Source of the DNA: Vulcanimicrobiota bacterium
Lineage (GTDB): Bacteria; Vulcanimicrobiota; Xenobia; Xenobiales; JADMJV01
Length of the DNA: 64,000 nucleotides
Assembly (NCBI GenBank): GCA_019637395.1
Contig: JAHBVR010000024.1
Span: 68,826-132,825 of the forward strand
Direction: 5' to 3'
The notes below the pieces were generated by a model, which saw nothing but the letters and a program-made list of their open reading frames with translations, was not told the origin of the DNA and searched no databases. A program made the position numbers and the translations under genes. Every line of letters begins with the position of its first letter. The stretch's first letter is position 1. Shown piece by piece: positions 17,994 through 26,403 of this stretch.

Positions 17994-20900
17994 TCAGGCC
18001 GTCCTGCAGCGCTCCAGGTAGCGCAAAATGAGCAATATCTTCGAGAGCATTTCCTCGGCCGGCGGGTAGGTGGGGGGACCGGCCGCGACCCCAAACAGGC
18101 TGCCGAAGATCAAAGTCATGTTCTCCTCCATGCATTTCCAACCGGTTTCCTGCCACAGATGTTGTTTCTCTTTCAGCGTAAGCTTCCGCAAAAAAGGCGC
18201 CAGAAAGTAGAGTTTTCCCTCTTTGATGCGCACCGAGGGCACCTCGATGGCCCGAGCGCGCAATCGAATCTCCATCAGTTGCAGCAGATACTGGCCGTTG
18301 GGTGGGGGAGGTCCAAAACGATCCACCAGCTCGTCCCGCACCGCTTCGAGGTCCTCGAAGTTGCGCACGGCCGCGATCTTTTTGTAGAGAGCCACCTTCT
18401 GAGCGGAATCGGCGATGTAGTCTTCGGGCAGACTGGCCGGCACGGGGATCTCGACCACCACCGGCGTTTCTTCTTGAACCGGTTTCTCGGGCTTCTGGCC
18501 ACGCAGGGTCAACACGGCTTCGTTGAGCATCTGGCAGTAAAGATCGAAGCCTACGGCGGCAATCGAGCCGGACTGCTCGCGGCCCAGGATGTCGCCGGCG
18601 CCGCGAATTTCCAGGTCGCGCAGGGCGATCTGGTAGCCTGCCCCGAGGTGAGTAAAGTCGCGGATGGTCTCGAGGCGCTTCAACGCCTCGTCGTGCAGTT
18701 CGCGCTGCGGAGGATAGAGCAGGTAACAGTAGCCCTGGCGGCTGGAGCGCCCGACGCGGCCGCGCAGCTGGTAGAGCTGGGCCAGTCCGAAGTGGTGGGC
18801 GTTGTTGATGAGAATGGTGTTGACGTTGGGAATGTCGACCCCGCTCTCGATGATGGTGGTGGAGACGAGCACGTCGTGCTCGCCGTTGAGGAACTCCATC
18901 AACAGCTTTTCCAGGCCTTCTTCGTCCATCTGGCCGTGGCCCACCACCACTCGGGCGCTGGGAACCAGGCGGCGGATGTCGGCGGCCAGGCGCTCGATGC
19001 CTTCGATACGGTTATGGATGAAGAAGACTTGCCCTTCGCGGGCCATTTCGCGAGTGATGGCGCCTTTGATGATATCGGGGTGAGATTCGAACAGGTAGGT
19101 CTTGATGGGAACACGGTCTTCCGGAGGGGTCTCGATGACCGACATGTCCCGGATGCCCATCAAGGCCATGTTGAGAGTGCGCGGAATGGGCGTGGCCGTC
19201 ATGGCCAGCACATCCACGTTGGCTTTCATCTCTTTGATGCGCTCTTTCTGGCGCACGCCGAAGCGATGCTCTTCGTCGATGACCAGCAGGCCCAGATTTT
19301 GGAAGACGACGTCTTTGGACAGGATGCGGTGGGTACCCACCACGATGTCGACTTCGCCTTCTTTCAGCCTGGCCAGGGTGGCTTTCTGTTCTTTGGCGCT
19401 ACGGAAGCGGCTGAGCATCTCGATCTTGACCGGAAAGGCCGCCAGCCGCTCGCAGAAAGATTGGTAATGCTGATGGGCCAGCACGGTGGTGGGCACCAGT
19501 ACGGCCACCTGGCGGCCTTCCACGGCCGCTTTAAAAGCGGCGCGCAGAGCTACTTCGGTTTTGCCGTAGCCCACGTCGCCGCACACCAGGCGATCCATGG
19601 GGCGAGGGCGTTCCAGGTCGTCTTTGACTTCGCTGATGACGCGCAACTGATCTTCCGTTTCGGTCCAAGGGAAAGCTTCTTCCATTTCCTGCTGCCAGGG
19701 GGTATCGGGTGGAAAGGGGTTGGAACGGCTCATCTGGCGCTCGGCGTAGAGCTTGATCAGTTCCTGAGCCATCTTTTCGGCGTCCTCTTTGACTTTGGCG
19801 CGGGCTTTGGTCCATTCGCCGCTGCCCACCCGGCTCAGGCGGGCCAGTTCCGAGTCGATACCGTTGTAGCGCTGCACCAGGTCAAATTGCTCGACCGGCA
19901 CAAAAACGCCGTCTCCTTTAGCATACTCGAGGTGCAGAAAGTCGCGCGCGTTGCCCTGGACGACCAGTGATTTCACGCCGAGATAGCGCCCGATGCCGTG
20001 CTGCAGGTGCACCACCAGGTTGTGCGGTTCCAGTTCCTGCAGACGAATGAGGGAGCCGCGCTCGGCCTTTTCGGTGGGCCTCCGTCGTCGCACCGCACCT
20101 GTAATTTCGCGGTCGGAGAAGACCTCGAGGGTATCGTCCAGGCGGAATCCCTCAGAGAGGGAGCCGTGCACTACCTGGGCGCTGAGTTGATTCTCGGCCA
20201 GCAGTTCTTTGAGGCGGCTGGCTTGCAGGCTGACCAGCAAGACCGGGGTTTTGACCTTGGGTAAATGCTTGAGCAGGCCTTCGACGCGGTCGGAGAAGCC
20301 GATTTGGGCCTGGGACTGAAACTCGAGCGAGTGCTCGGGCCTGGCGATGGTATCCCAACTGGGATTGGTCCAACTCGAGTAATAAAGCGGCTGAAAGCCG
20401 GCCAACAGCGCCAGCACGTCGCCCCATTGTACCCCCTTCCCTTCGTGCGTCCATTCCATGGCGTTAAGGCGCAATTGAGAGGGTTCTTCCAGAACCACCA
20501 GTGTGCCGCGCGGCAAAAAGTCGCACAGGCGCTTGCCCTGGCGCTCGGTCTCTTTGGCCGGCAGAATTTCCACCTTGGGGATTTTTAGGAGGCTGCGCTG
20601 GCTATCGCGATCAAAGATGCGGATGGACTCCACGTCATCGCCAAAGAACTCGATGCGTACGGGATCGCCGGTGACGGGAAAGATATCCAGAATACCGCCG
20701 CGCAGGGAGAATTCGGCCCGCCGCTCCACCATTCCGGTGCGTGAGTAGCCTTCGGCGCTGAGCATTTCCACCACGGTGTCGCGGTCCACGGATTCGCCGA
20801 CGTGGATTTCAAAACGGCCGCGTTTGAGCTCGTCCGGGCTGAGCGTGGTCTGCAGCATGGCCCGGATCGAGGTGATGATGAGGTGATGCTGTTGCTTGTC

Positions 20901-21260
20901 GAGTTGGTCCAGAATGGCCAGCCGAGCCGGATCGAGGATGGCTTCCTGACTTTCGTCCTGCTCGGGAAAATGGGTGATATGTTTGGCGTCCTGCACGGTG
21001 GCGCGCAGGTCCTGGGTCAGACGCTCGGCGCTTTCCGAACTGGGCGTGAGCCAGACGACCGGTAAGTTGTGATGAGCGCAGCAGGCCAGAGCCAGCAGCA
21101 TGCGCGAGGAGCCGACCAGGCCGGTGCAACTGACCGGCTGATTGCTTTGCAGGCGCTGGGTTAGCTGTTGGGTGAGGGGATGTTTTTGAAAAAGCTCGAG
21201 GGCCGATTGCCATTCGGGCAGGAGAATCTGTTGACTGGTAAGGAGCATATTTCTTCTCAT
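17994..21260 (-). CDS. mfd: Transcription-repair coupling factor
   Basis: A DNA translocase that removes RNA polymerase stalled at DNA lesions and recruits UvrA. It has 1088 residues from ATG 21260; the frame is open to 21401, but that would overlap the divergent gene. The UvrB-like N-terminal part, the RNA polymerase-interacting segment (LEYAKGDGVFVPVEQ), Walker A GDVGYGKTE (Lys567) and DEEH at 662-665 are all present. The TRG-type motor region and a C-terminal D7-like domain follow. The length is close to the usual ~1150. A 41-bp gap separates it from the divergent GGDEF-like gene. Confidence 0.96.
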   Translation of the reverse strand: MRRNMLLTSQQILLPEWQSALELFQKHPLTQQLTQRLQSNQPVSCTGLVGSSRMLLALACCAHHNLPVVWLTPSSESAERLTQDLRATVQDAKHITHFPEQDESQEAILDPARLAILDQLDKQQHHLIITSIRAMLQTTLSPDELKRGRFEIHVGESVDRDTVVEMLSAEGYSRTGMVERRAEFSLRGGILDIFPVTGDPVRIEFFGDDVESIRIFDRDSQRSLLKIPKVEILPAKETERQGKRLCDFLPRGTLVVLEEPSQLRLNAMEWTHEGKGVQWGDVLALLAGFQPLYYSSWTNPSWDTIARPEHSLEFQSQAQIGFSDRVEGLLKHLPKVKTPVLLVSLQASRLKELLAENQLSAQVVHGSLSEGFRLDDTLEVFSDREITGAVRRRRPTEKAERGSLIRLQELEPHNLVVHLQHGIGRYLGVKSLVVQGNARDFLHLEYAKGDGVFVPVEQFDLVQRYNGIDSELARLSRVGSGEWTKARAKVKEDAEKMAQELIKLYAERQMSRSNPFPPDTPWQQEMEEAFPWTETEDQLRVISEVKDDLERPRPMDRLVCGDVGYGKTEVALRAAFKAAVEGRQVAVLVPTTVLAHQHYQSFCERLAAFPVKIEMLSRFRSAKEQKATLARLKEGEVDIVVGTHRILSKDVVFQNLGLLVIDEEHRFGVRQKERIKEMKANVDVLAMTATPIPRTLNMALMGIRDMSVIETPPEDRVPIKTYLFESHPDIIKGAITREMAREGQVFFIHNRIEGIERLAADIRRLVPSARVVVGHGQMDEEGLEKLLMEFLNGEHDVLVSTTIIESGVDIPNVNTILINNAHHFGLAQLYQLRGRVGRSSRQGYCYLLYPPQRELHDEALKRLETIRDFTHLGAGYQIALRDLEIRGAGDILGREQSGSIAAVGFDLYCQMLNEAVLTLRGQKPEKPVQEETPVVVEIPVPASLPEDYIADSAQKVALYKKIAAVRNFEDLEAVRDELVDRFGPPPPNGQYLLQLMEIRLRARAIEVPSVRIKEGKLYFLAPFLRKLTLKEKQHLWQETGWKCMEENMTLIFGSLFGVAAGPPTYPPAEEMLSKILLILRYLERCRTA

Positions 21261-21301
21261 ACCCAAGGTGTAGGGCCAGAAACTAGAGAACATCGAGCGC
21301 G

Positions 21302-23155
21302 ATGCAGGATGGCTCCGACCGTTTACGGCTGTTCTTGATCGGTACCCGCCTGGGCGGAGTGGTACTGGGCTTAACGCTGACCCAGATGCACAAGATCGCA
21401 CCCGCTTTGCCGGAGCCGCTCAAACCTCACGTCACCTTGCTGACGCTGGCCATTCTTTTCTACCAGTTGCTGGGCTGTGTGCTGTCTCATTTCGCCCGCG
21501 GCCCGGTGGCCGGCATCCTGGTTTTGCTGGATACGGTCATCGGTTTTGCACTCGGGAGAATCTTCGGGGCTCCCTATTTGTTGCTCGGATTTACTCTGCC
21601 GGTGTTGGAGGCGGCCTGTTTCTTTTCAGCTTCGGCGGGACTCTTTCTGGCCTTGATCGGCGGGGTTTTCTATGCGGCCGTGCTGGCCCTTCCTTTGTTG
21701 TCGAGCATGCGCGACGGCAGTGATCTGACCGCCCAGGCCAGCCTGCAGTTGATTGCGGTGGAGGGGGTCTTTTCCTTTATCTTGCTCTATCTGTGCTCGC
21801 TAACCTTGGGCGAAACCCGCCAGCGCGCCCAGTTCGTCGAGGAGATGCATCAGGAGAAGGATCTGCTATACCAGGAGATGCAGAAGAAAACCCAGGATAT
21901 CGGCAAGATCTACGCCGAGGTGGGTCAGCGCGAAACGGTGGCCACCGAGTTGGAGACTCGCTTGAAGCGGGCCGAGCGCGAGAAGCTGGAGCTGGAAGAC
22001 CAGTTGCTACAGGCGGTCGAGGACCTGGATCGCCTGAAGCTGGCCAGCGAACACATTGGACAGGCTTCGGAGCAGCGCGAGGGCCAAATTTCCCAGGAGT
22101 TGAAGCGCTACAAGAGCCAGGCCGAGCGCGAGATGTTTTTGATGCAGAAGCGTCTGGAGCGGGAAACCCGGCTGTTGGGGGTGCTGCGCGATCTGACCGG
22201 GACGCTGGCTTTGAACGATACTCTGTTGGCCCTGACCAATCAGTTGCAGACGGTCCTGCCCTCGCAATCTTGTGTCATCTTTCTGGTGGATGAAGTCGAC
22301 GGGCGGCGGGAGCTCTACCCCGAGGTGGCCGCCTCTCCCTACACCGACGCTTTCCGCAATCGCATTTTGCAGATGGGCGAGGAAGCACCGGGGTGGTGTG
22401 TGGCCCGGGTCCGGCCTTTGCGCATCGAGAACGGCTCGGTCCAGGTGGAAGGCACCACTCTGTCGACTCTGACTCCCTATGAAAAGAGCGCTGTAATCTG
22501 TCCCCTGCGAGCCGGGCAAGACGTCCTCGGAGCGATTTATTTGGGACGTAACGACGCCAATGAGTTCTCCCCCGAGGAGCAGGATCTGTTGCTGCGTATC
22601 TGCGAGCTGGCCGGCTCGGCCCTGGGCAATTCGCTGGAGTATCAACGCCATATCCAGCGTGGACTGCACGACCCGGTCACCCACTTATACAACTCGTTGT
22701 ATCTGGAAGAGCGCTTGAAGGAAGAAGTCATGCGCGGCCGCCGCTACACTTATCCGGTCAGCCTGATTCTGTTGGATCTCGATGGCTTCGTGGCCGCTCT
22801 GGAAAAGGTCGGCGAAGCGGGAGCCCACAAGATTCTGGTGGACGTGGCCGAGATCGTGCGCGTGGCTACTCGCGAAACCGACGTTCCCTGCCGCATCGAG
22901 AATGACGATTTCGGGATTCTCTGTGTGCATACCGATCGCGACCGGGCCAAGGCGGTCGGGGAGCGCATCCGGGCCGCCGTGGCTTCCACCGTCTTTGGAC
23001 CTCCGGCTGTGCCGGTGAAGTTGTCGGCTTCGGTGGGAGTGGCCGGTGTGCCCCACGACGCCACCAATGAAGAAATGCTGCAGAAGCGCGCTCTGGACGC
23101 TCTGGAGACGGCCCGCACGGGCGGCGGCAACCGCGTCTGTTTTTGGGACGGCTAG
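21302..23155 (+). CDS. Membrane protein with GAF and degenerate GGDEF domains
   Basis: A 617-residue signalling protein. Residues 1-165 contain about six membrane helices, ~165-290 a long coiled coil, ~295-440 a GAF-type sensor, and ~455-617 a GGDEF-fold domain. The catalytic loop reads RIENDDF (Glu533-Phe537) instead of the RYGGDEF of active diguanylate cyclases, so cyclase activity is unlikely. DLDGF for the upstream metal site is partly kept. It may bind c-di-GMP or GTP, or act as a scaffold. A PilZ receptor gene lies at 55140-56129, so a c-di-GMP network exists in this genome. Confidence 0.85.
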   Translation: MQDGSDRLRLFLIGTRLGGVVLGLTLTQMHKIAPALPEPLKPHVTLLTLAILFYQLLGCVLSHFARGPVAGILVLLDTVIGFALGRIFGAPYLLLGFTLPVLEAACFFSASAGLFLALIGGVFYAAVLALPLLSSMRDGSDLTAQASLQLIAVEGVFSFILLYLCSLTLGETRQRAQFVEEMHQEKDLLYQEMQKKTQDIGKIYAEVGQRETVATELETRLKRAEREKLELEDQLLQAVEDLDRLKLASEHIGQASEQREGQISQELKRYKSQAEREMFLMQKRLERETRLLGVLRDLTGTLALNDTLLALTNQLQTVLPSQSCVIFLVDEVDGRRELYPEVAASPYTDAFRNRILQMGEEAPGWCVARVRPLRIENGSVQVEGTTLSTLTPYEKSAVICPLRAGQDVLGAIYLGRNDANEFSPEEQDLLLRICELAGSALGNSLEYQRHIQRGLHDPVTHLYNSLYLEERLKEEVMRGRRYTYPVSLILLDLDGFVAALEKVGEAGAHKILVDVAEIVRVATRETDVPCRIENDDFGILCVHTDRDRAKAVGERIRAAVASTVFGPPAVPVKLSASVGVAGVPHDATNEEMLQKRALDALETARTGGGNRVCFWDG

Positions 23156-23160
23156 GTGGA

Positions 23161-23727
23161 TTAGCGATTGAACTTGTTCATGGCGGGAGCGATGCCCTGA
23201 TCGATCCAGGCTTCCACGCAATCGGCGGCACGTTCCAGCATCTGATCCAGGACTTCTTGTTCGTCTTTTTGGAACTTGCCCAGCACGAAGTCGGCCGGAT
23301 CCCACTGTTCGGGCACGGGGCCGATGCCCAGGCGCAGGCGCGGGAAGGCCTGGGTGCCGAGTTCGGCGATCAGGCTCTTGAGCCCGTTGTGCCCTCCCGC
23401 GCTACCGTCGGCGCGTAAGCGCAGCTGGCCCATCTTGAGAGCGAATTCGTCCACGATGCAGAGCACATTGCCTGGTTCGATGGGCGTCTGACGGCGCAGG
23501 GCGCTGACAGCCTGGCCCGACAGGTTCATGTAGGTCTGGGGTTTGAGCAGATGGATCTCGTCCTGGCCCCGGCGCTCTTTGACATACTCCATGTTGCCTC
23601 TGGTTTTCCAGGAACCGGCTCCCCAGCGTTTGCACAGCCGGTCCAAGACCATGAAACCGACGTTGTGACGCGTGTCCTGATAGCGCGTGCCGGGGTTGCC
23701 CAGACCGACCAGTGCTCGATGTGCCAT
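23161..23727 (-). CDS. pth: Peptidyl-tRNA hydrolase
   Basis: Releases peptides from peptidyl-tRNA lost by ribosomes. It has 188 residues, the normal length. Motifs include GLGNPGTRYQDTRHNVGF (with the catalytic His), KPQTYMNLSG, and GSAGGHNGLKSL. The Asp of the HDDLDL-type loop is kept in VDEFAL, although the rest of that loop is unusual. It follows rplY on the same strand, a common rplY-pth pairing. Confidence 0.97.
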   Translation of the reverse strand: MAHRALVGLGNPGTRYQDTRHNVGFMVLDRLCKRWGAGSWKTRGNMEYVKERRGQDEIHLLKPQTYMNLSGQAVSALRRQTPIEPGNVLCIVDEFALKMGQLRLRADGSAGGHNGLKSLIAELGTQAFPRLRLGIGPVPEQWDPADFVLGKFQKDEQEVLDQMLERAADCVEAWIDQGIAPAMNKFNR

Positions 23728-23789
23728 TTCCTCTCCTCATGAAAGAAGGCCCCGAGTGGGGCCCTCCTGACCTGCCTTGACGGACCGAG

Positions 23790-24377
23790 TTATTCGGCGG
23801 TGGCCATGGCGCTGCCGCGGGCGGCGAAGATGTTGACGATGGGCGAGTCGGGATTGTCCACCAGTTCGACGCCCTCGGGCAGGGCGACTTCGCCGATGGT
23901 GATGGTCTGCCCGAGGCGCAGTTTGGAGATATCCGCCGAGAAGCCGCCGGGGATGTCATTGGGCTTGGTGCGTACGCGAATGCCGCGCACCATCTGCTCG
24001 ACGATGCCGCCCTTGCTGCGGATGGTCTGTTCGCCCTCGAGAATCAGACGCACGGTGACAACCACTTTCTCGTTGAGGTCGAGTTTGCGCAGGTCCAGGT
24101 GGGTGATGCGCTGCTGATAGATATCGCGCTGCATGTCCTTGATAAGGCAAATGTGCTTCTTGTCGCCGGGAGCGCCGTCCACGGTGAGGGCGATGATGCG
24201 GTTCAGGCCCTTGCTCTGGACCAGGCTGAGCACTTCTTTCTCATCCAGGTCGAGCGTGATGGGCTCCATCGACGGCCCATAGAGAATGCCAGGAACGCGG
24301 CCGACGGCGCGCAGTTTGCGAGCGGTTCCTTTGCCGGTGCCTTTGCGAAATTTCGAAGCGAGTTCGACTTGGGCCAT
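23790..24377 (-). CDS. rplY: 50S ribosomal protein L25/general stress protein Ctc
   Basis: Binds 5S rRNA in the large subunit. The 195-residue length shows the long Ctc form, with an L25 domain (~1-95) plus the C-terminal TL5-like domain. GRVPGILYG and HLDLRKLDLNEKVVV are typical. The ATG at 24377 is chosen over an in-frame GTG nine bases upstream because AGGAGG sits 8 bases before it and overlaps that GTG. It is driven by a strong promoter at 24444-24472 and followed by pth. Confidence 0.95.
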   Translation of the reverse strand: MAQVELASKFRKGTGKGTARKLRAVGRVPGILYGPSMEPITLDLDEKEVLSLVQSKGLNRIIALTVDGAPGDKKHICLIKDMQRDIYQQRITHLDLRKLDLNEKVVVTVRLILEGEQTIRSKGGIVEQMVRGIRVRTKPNDIPGGFSADISKLRLGQTITIGEVALPEGVELVDNPDSPIVNIFAARGSAMATAE

Positions 24378-24402
24378 GACGGCCACCTCCTGTGATAAGT
24401 TC

Positions 24403-24427
24403 CCCTACAGCCCGTTTTGGTGTAGGG
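24403..24427 (-). promoter_or_regulatory. Hairpin in the rplY 5' leader
   Basis: CCCTACA (24403-24409) and TGTAGGG (24421-24427) form a perfect 7-bp stem in the rplY leader, just upstream of the ribosome binding site. No T-run follows, so it is not a terminator. It could affect translation of rplY, perhaps through autoregulation by L25. That role is inferred. Confidence 0.4.
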
Positions 24428-24443
24428 ACGGTAAGACCGCAGA

Positions 24444-24472
24444 AGTTTATGGTAGCGAGTCTTTTTTGTCAA
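24444..24472 (-). promoter_or_regulatory. Sigma70-type promoter for rplY-pth
   Basis: On the minus strand, TTGACA (24472-24467) is followed after exactly 17 bases by TAAACT (24449-24444). It is correctly placed for rplY. The -35 box lies only four bases from the -35 box of the divergent tRNA promoter. Confidence 0.75.
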
Positions 24473-24476
24473 CAGG

Positions 24477-24505
24477 TTTACAGGGGAACGAGGCTGTATT
24501 ATACT
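24477..24505 (+). promoter_or_regulatory. Sigma70-type promoter for the tRNA cluster
   Basis: TTTACA (24477-24482), a 17-base spacer, then TATACT (24500-24505). The first tRNA begins 10 bases after the -10 box. With the rplY promoter it forms a back-to-back divergent pair. Confidence 0.75.
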
Positions 24506-24515
24506 CCAGCGGTTC

Positions 24516-24591
24516 GCGGGAGTAGCTCAGTCGGTAGAGCATCAGCTTCCCAAGCTGAGGGTCGCGAGTTCGAACCTCGTCTCCCGCTCCA
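24516..24591 (+). tRNA. tRNA-Gly (anticodon CCC)
   Basis: The acceptor arms GCGGGAG/CTCCCGC pair perfectly. The anticodon stem TCAGC/GCTGA encloses loop TTCCCAA with anticodon CCC. The T-loop is TTCGAAC and CCA is encoded. The D-arm GCTC..GAGC is normal. It reads GGG codons. Confidence 0.95.
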
Positions 24592-24607
24592 GAGTTCTTA
24601 GACATAT

Positions 24608-24681
24608 GGCGATGTGGCCGAGTGGTTAGGCAACGGTCTGCAAAACCGTCCACAGCAGTTCGATTCTGCTCGTCGCCTCCA
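24608..24681 (+). tRNA. tRNA-Cys (anticodon GCA)
   Basis: The acceptor arms GGCGATG/CGTCGCC pair with one T-G. The anticodon stem ACGGT/ACCGT encloses CTGCAAA with anticodon GCA. The T-loop is TTCGATT, and the 3' CCA is encoded. Confidence 0.94.
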
Positions 24682-24689
24682 GAATACAA

Positions 24690-24766
<77 letters not shown>

Positions 24767-24770
24767 TTCC

Positions 24771-24800
24771 GAAGCTCCGAGAAGTCGGGGCTTCTTTTTT
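24771..24800 (+). terminator. Rho-independent terminator of the tRNA cluster
   Basis: GAAGCTCCGA and TCGGGGCTTC form a 10-bp stem with one T-G pair and a GAAG loop, followed by TTTTTT. It ends four bases after tRNA-Val and isolates the tRNA unit from malQ. Confidence 0.92.
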
Positions 24801-24851
24801 CAGTACAAAAGTGACAAGGGACCCCCTTGGCCCAGCGCGTAGGCGTAGCCT

Positions 24852-26336
24852 ATGAGCAACAATCGCGCCAGTGGAGTGCTCCTCCACGTGACCAGTCTAC
24901 CCGGCCGTTACGGGGTAGGCACTCTCAACCGTTCCGCTTACGCCTGGGTGGATTTTTTGGCCGACGCGGGTCAGAGTATCTGGCAGGTGTTGCCTCTGGG
25001 TCCCACTTCCTACGGCGACAGCCCGTATCAGAGTCTCTCCACTTATGCTGGGAACCCCTACCTGATCGGCCTGGAAGGATTGCTTGAGGAGGGTCTGCTG
25101 GAGCAGAAGGACCTGGAAGATGCTCCGGAACTGCCGGAAGGCAAGGTTGATTACTGCGCGCTCTATGAATGGAAGCTGCCGCTGCTGCACAAGATCGCCG
25201 AGCGCCACAGCCAGGCTGCTCCAGCCGAGTTCACCCGATGGTGTAAGACGCAGCCCTGGCTGGAGGATTACGCGCTTTTTCTGGTTCTCAAGAAAGAGCA
25301 TAACAATCAGGCCTGGAATCAATGGCCCAAGCCAATCCGGCAGCGCCAGGCCAGGGCTCTGCAAGAGGCACGAGATTCCCACCAGCAACTGATTTTGCAA
25401 GAGAAGTTCATTCAGTGGCTGTTTTTCAAGCAGTGGAAGCAACTACGGGACTACGCCGCCAGGCGCAAGGTGCGGATCTTTGGAGATATTCCCATTTTCG
25501 TGGCCATGGATAGCTCGGATAGTTGGGCCCACCACCATCTCTTCCAGTTCGACAAGGAACTGCAGCCGCTGGCGGTAGCCGGCGTCCCCCCCGATTACTT
25601 CTCACCCACCGGCCAGTTGTGGGGCAATCCCCTCTACGACTGGAAAGCGCATAAGGACCAGGGCTACAAGTGGTGGATCGATCGGGTCAAAGCCGCATTC
25701 GACATGTATGACATCTTGCGGGTCGACCATTTTCGCGGCTTTGCCGGCTACTGGCGGGTGCCGGCCGATGCCAAGACGGCCGAAACCGGTAAGTGGGTCA
25801 AGGGACCCGGAGCCGACCTCTTCAGGGCGCTGCACAAGGCTCTGGGTGAGCGCAACATTGTGGCCGAGGACCTGGGCGACATTACTCCCGACGTCATCGC
25901 TCTCCGCGACAAATTCGAGTTTCCGGGGATGAAGATTCTCCAGTTCGCCTACGGCTCCGGCCCCGGGAATCCGTTCCTGCCTCACAACTTCGAAACCACC
26001 CGTTTCGTGGCTTACACCGGTACCCACGACAACGATACGGTGCGCGGTTGGTATGAGAACGGCACCGAATCGGAACGGGAATATTGCCGCGAATACTTCG
26101 GTAACCCAGAGGAAGCGGTCAGCGCCACCCTGATCCGGGCCACCCTGAAAAGCACCGCTCAATGGGCCATCATTCCTCTCCAGGATCTGCTGGACCTCGG
26201 AACGGAAGCCCGCATGAACTTCCCCGGCCGGGCTCACGACAACTGGCAGTGGCGTTTGAAGCCCAACGAACTCCGCCAAGAACACCGCGACCAGCTTCTC
26301 AAATGGACGCGCATGTACAATCGCCTTCAGGGCTGA
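24852..26336 (+). CDS. malQ: 4-alpha-glucanotransferase (amylomaltase, GH77)
   Basis: Transfers alpha-1,4-glucan segments between maltodextrins or glycogen-derived chains. The 494-residue length is typical of bacterial GH77. SLPGRYGVGTLN near the start, DSPYQSLSTYAGNP, the nucleophile Asp292 in RVDHFRG, the acid/base Glu339 in AEDLG, and Asp393 in THDND are all present. It starts at ATG 24852. It is convergent with msrA, with the first repeat array between them. No other glycogen gene is in the window. Confidence 0.96.
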   Translation: MSNNRASGVLLHVTSLPGRYGVGTLNRSAYAWVDFLADAGQSIWQVLPLGPTSYGDSPYQSLSTYAGNPYLIGLEGLLEEGLLEQKDLEDAPELPEGKVDYCALYEWKLPLLHKIAERHSQAAPAEFTRWCKTQPWLEDYALFLVLKKEHNNQAWNQWPKPIRQRQARALQEARDSHQQLILQEKFIQWLFFKQWKQLRDYAARRKVRIFGDIPIFVAMDSSDSWAHHHLFQFDKELQPLAVAGVPPDYFSPTGQLWGNPLYDWKAHKDQGYKWWIDRVKAAFDMYDILRVDHFRGFAGYWRVPADAKTAETGKWVKGPGADLFRALHKALGERNIVAEDLGDITPDVIALRDKFEFPGMKILQFAYGSGPGNPFLPHNFETTRFVAYTGTHDNDTVRGWYENGTESEREYCREYFGNPEEAVSATLIRATLKSTAQWAIIPLQDLLDLGTEARMNFPGRAHDNWQWRLKPNELRQEHRDQLLKWTRMYNRLQG

Positions 26337-26403
26337 TGCCAGCGGCTTTGGGTGGCTGTCATTGCCACCTGCAACCGTCCGCGCGAGCCCCTGGGTTGTC
26401 GTT

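Noticed and set aside
18159-19970. 603-residue open frame opposite mfd
   Set aside because: It is a His/Gly/Val-rich antisense frame, typical of GC-rich coding DNA. The opposite mfd frame has all motifs.
21261-21401. N-terminal extension of mfd
   Set aside because: It would overlap the divergent GGDEF gene and has low-quality residues. The ATG at 21260 gives a normal Mfd start.
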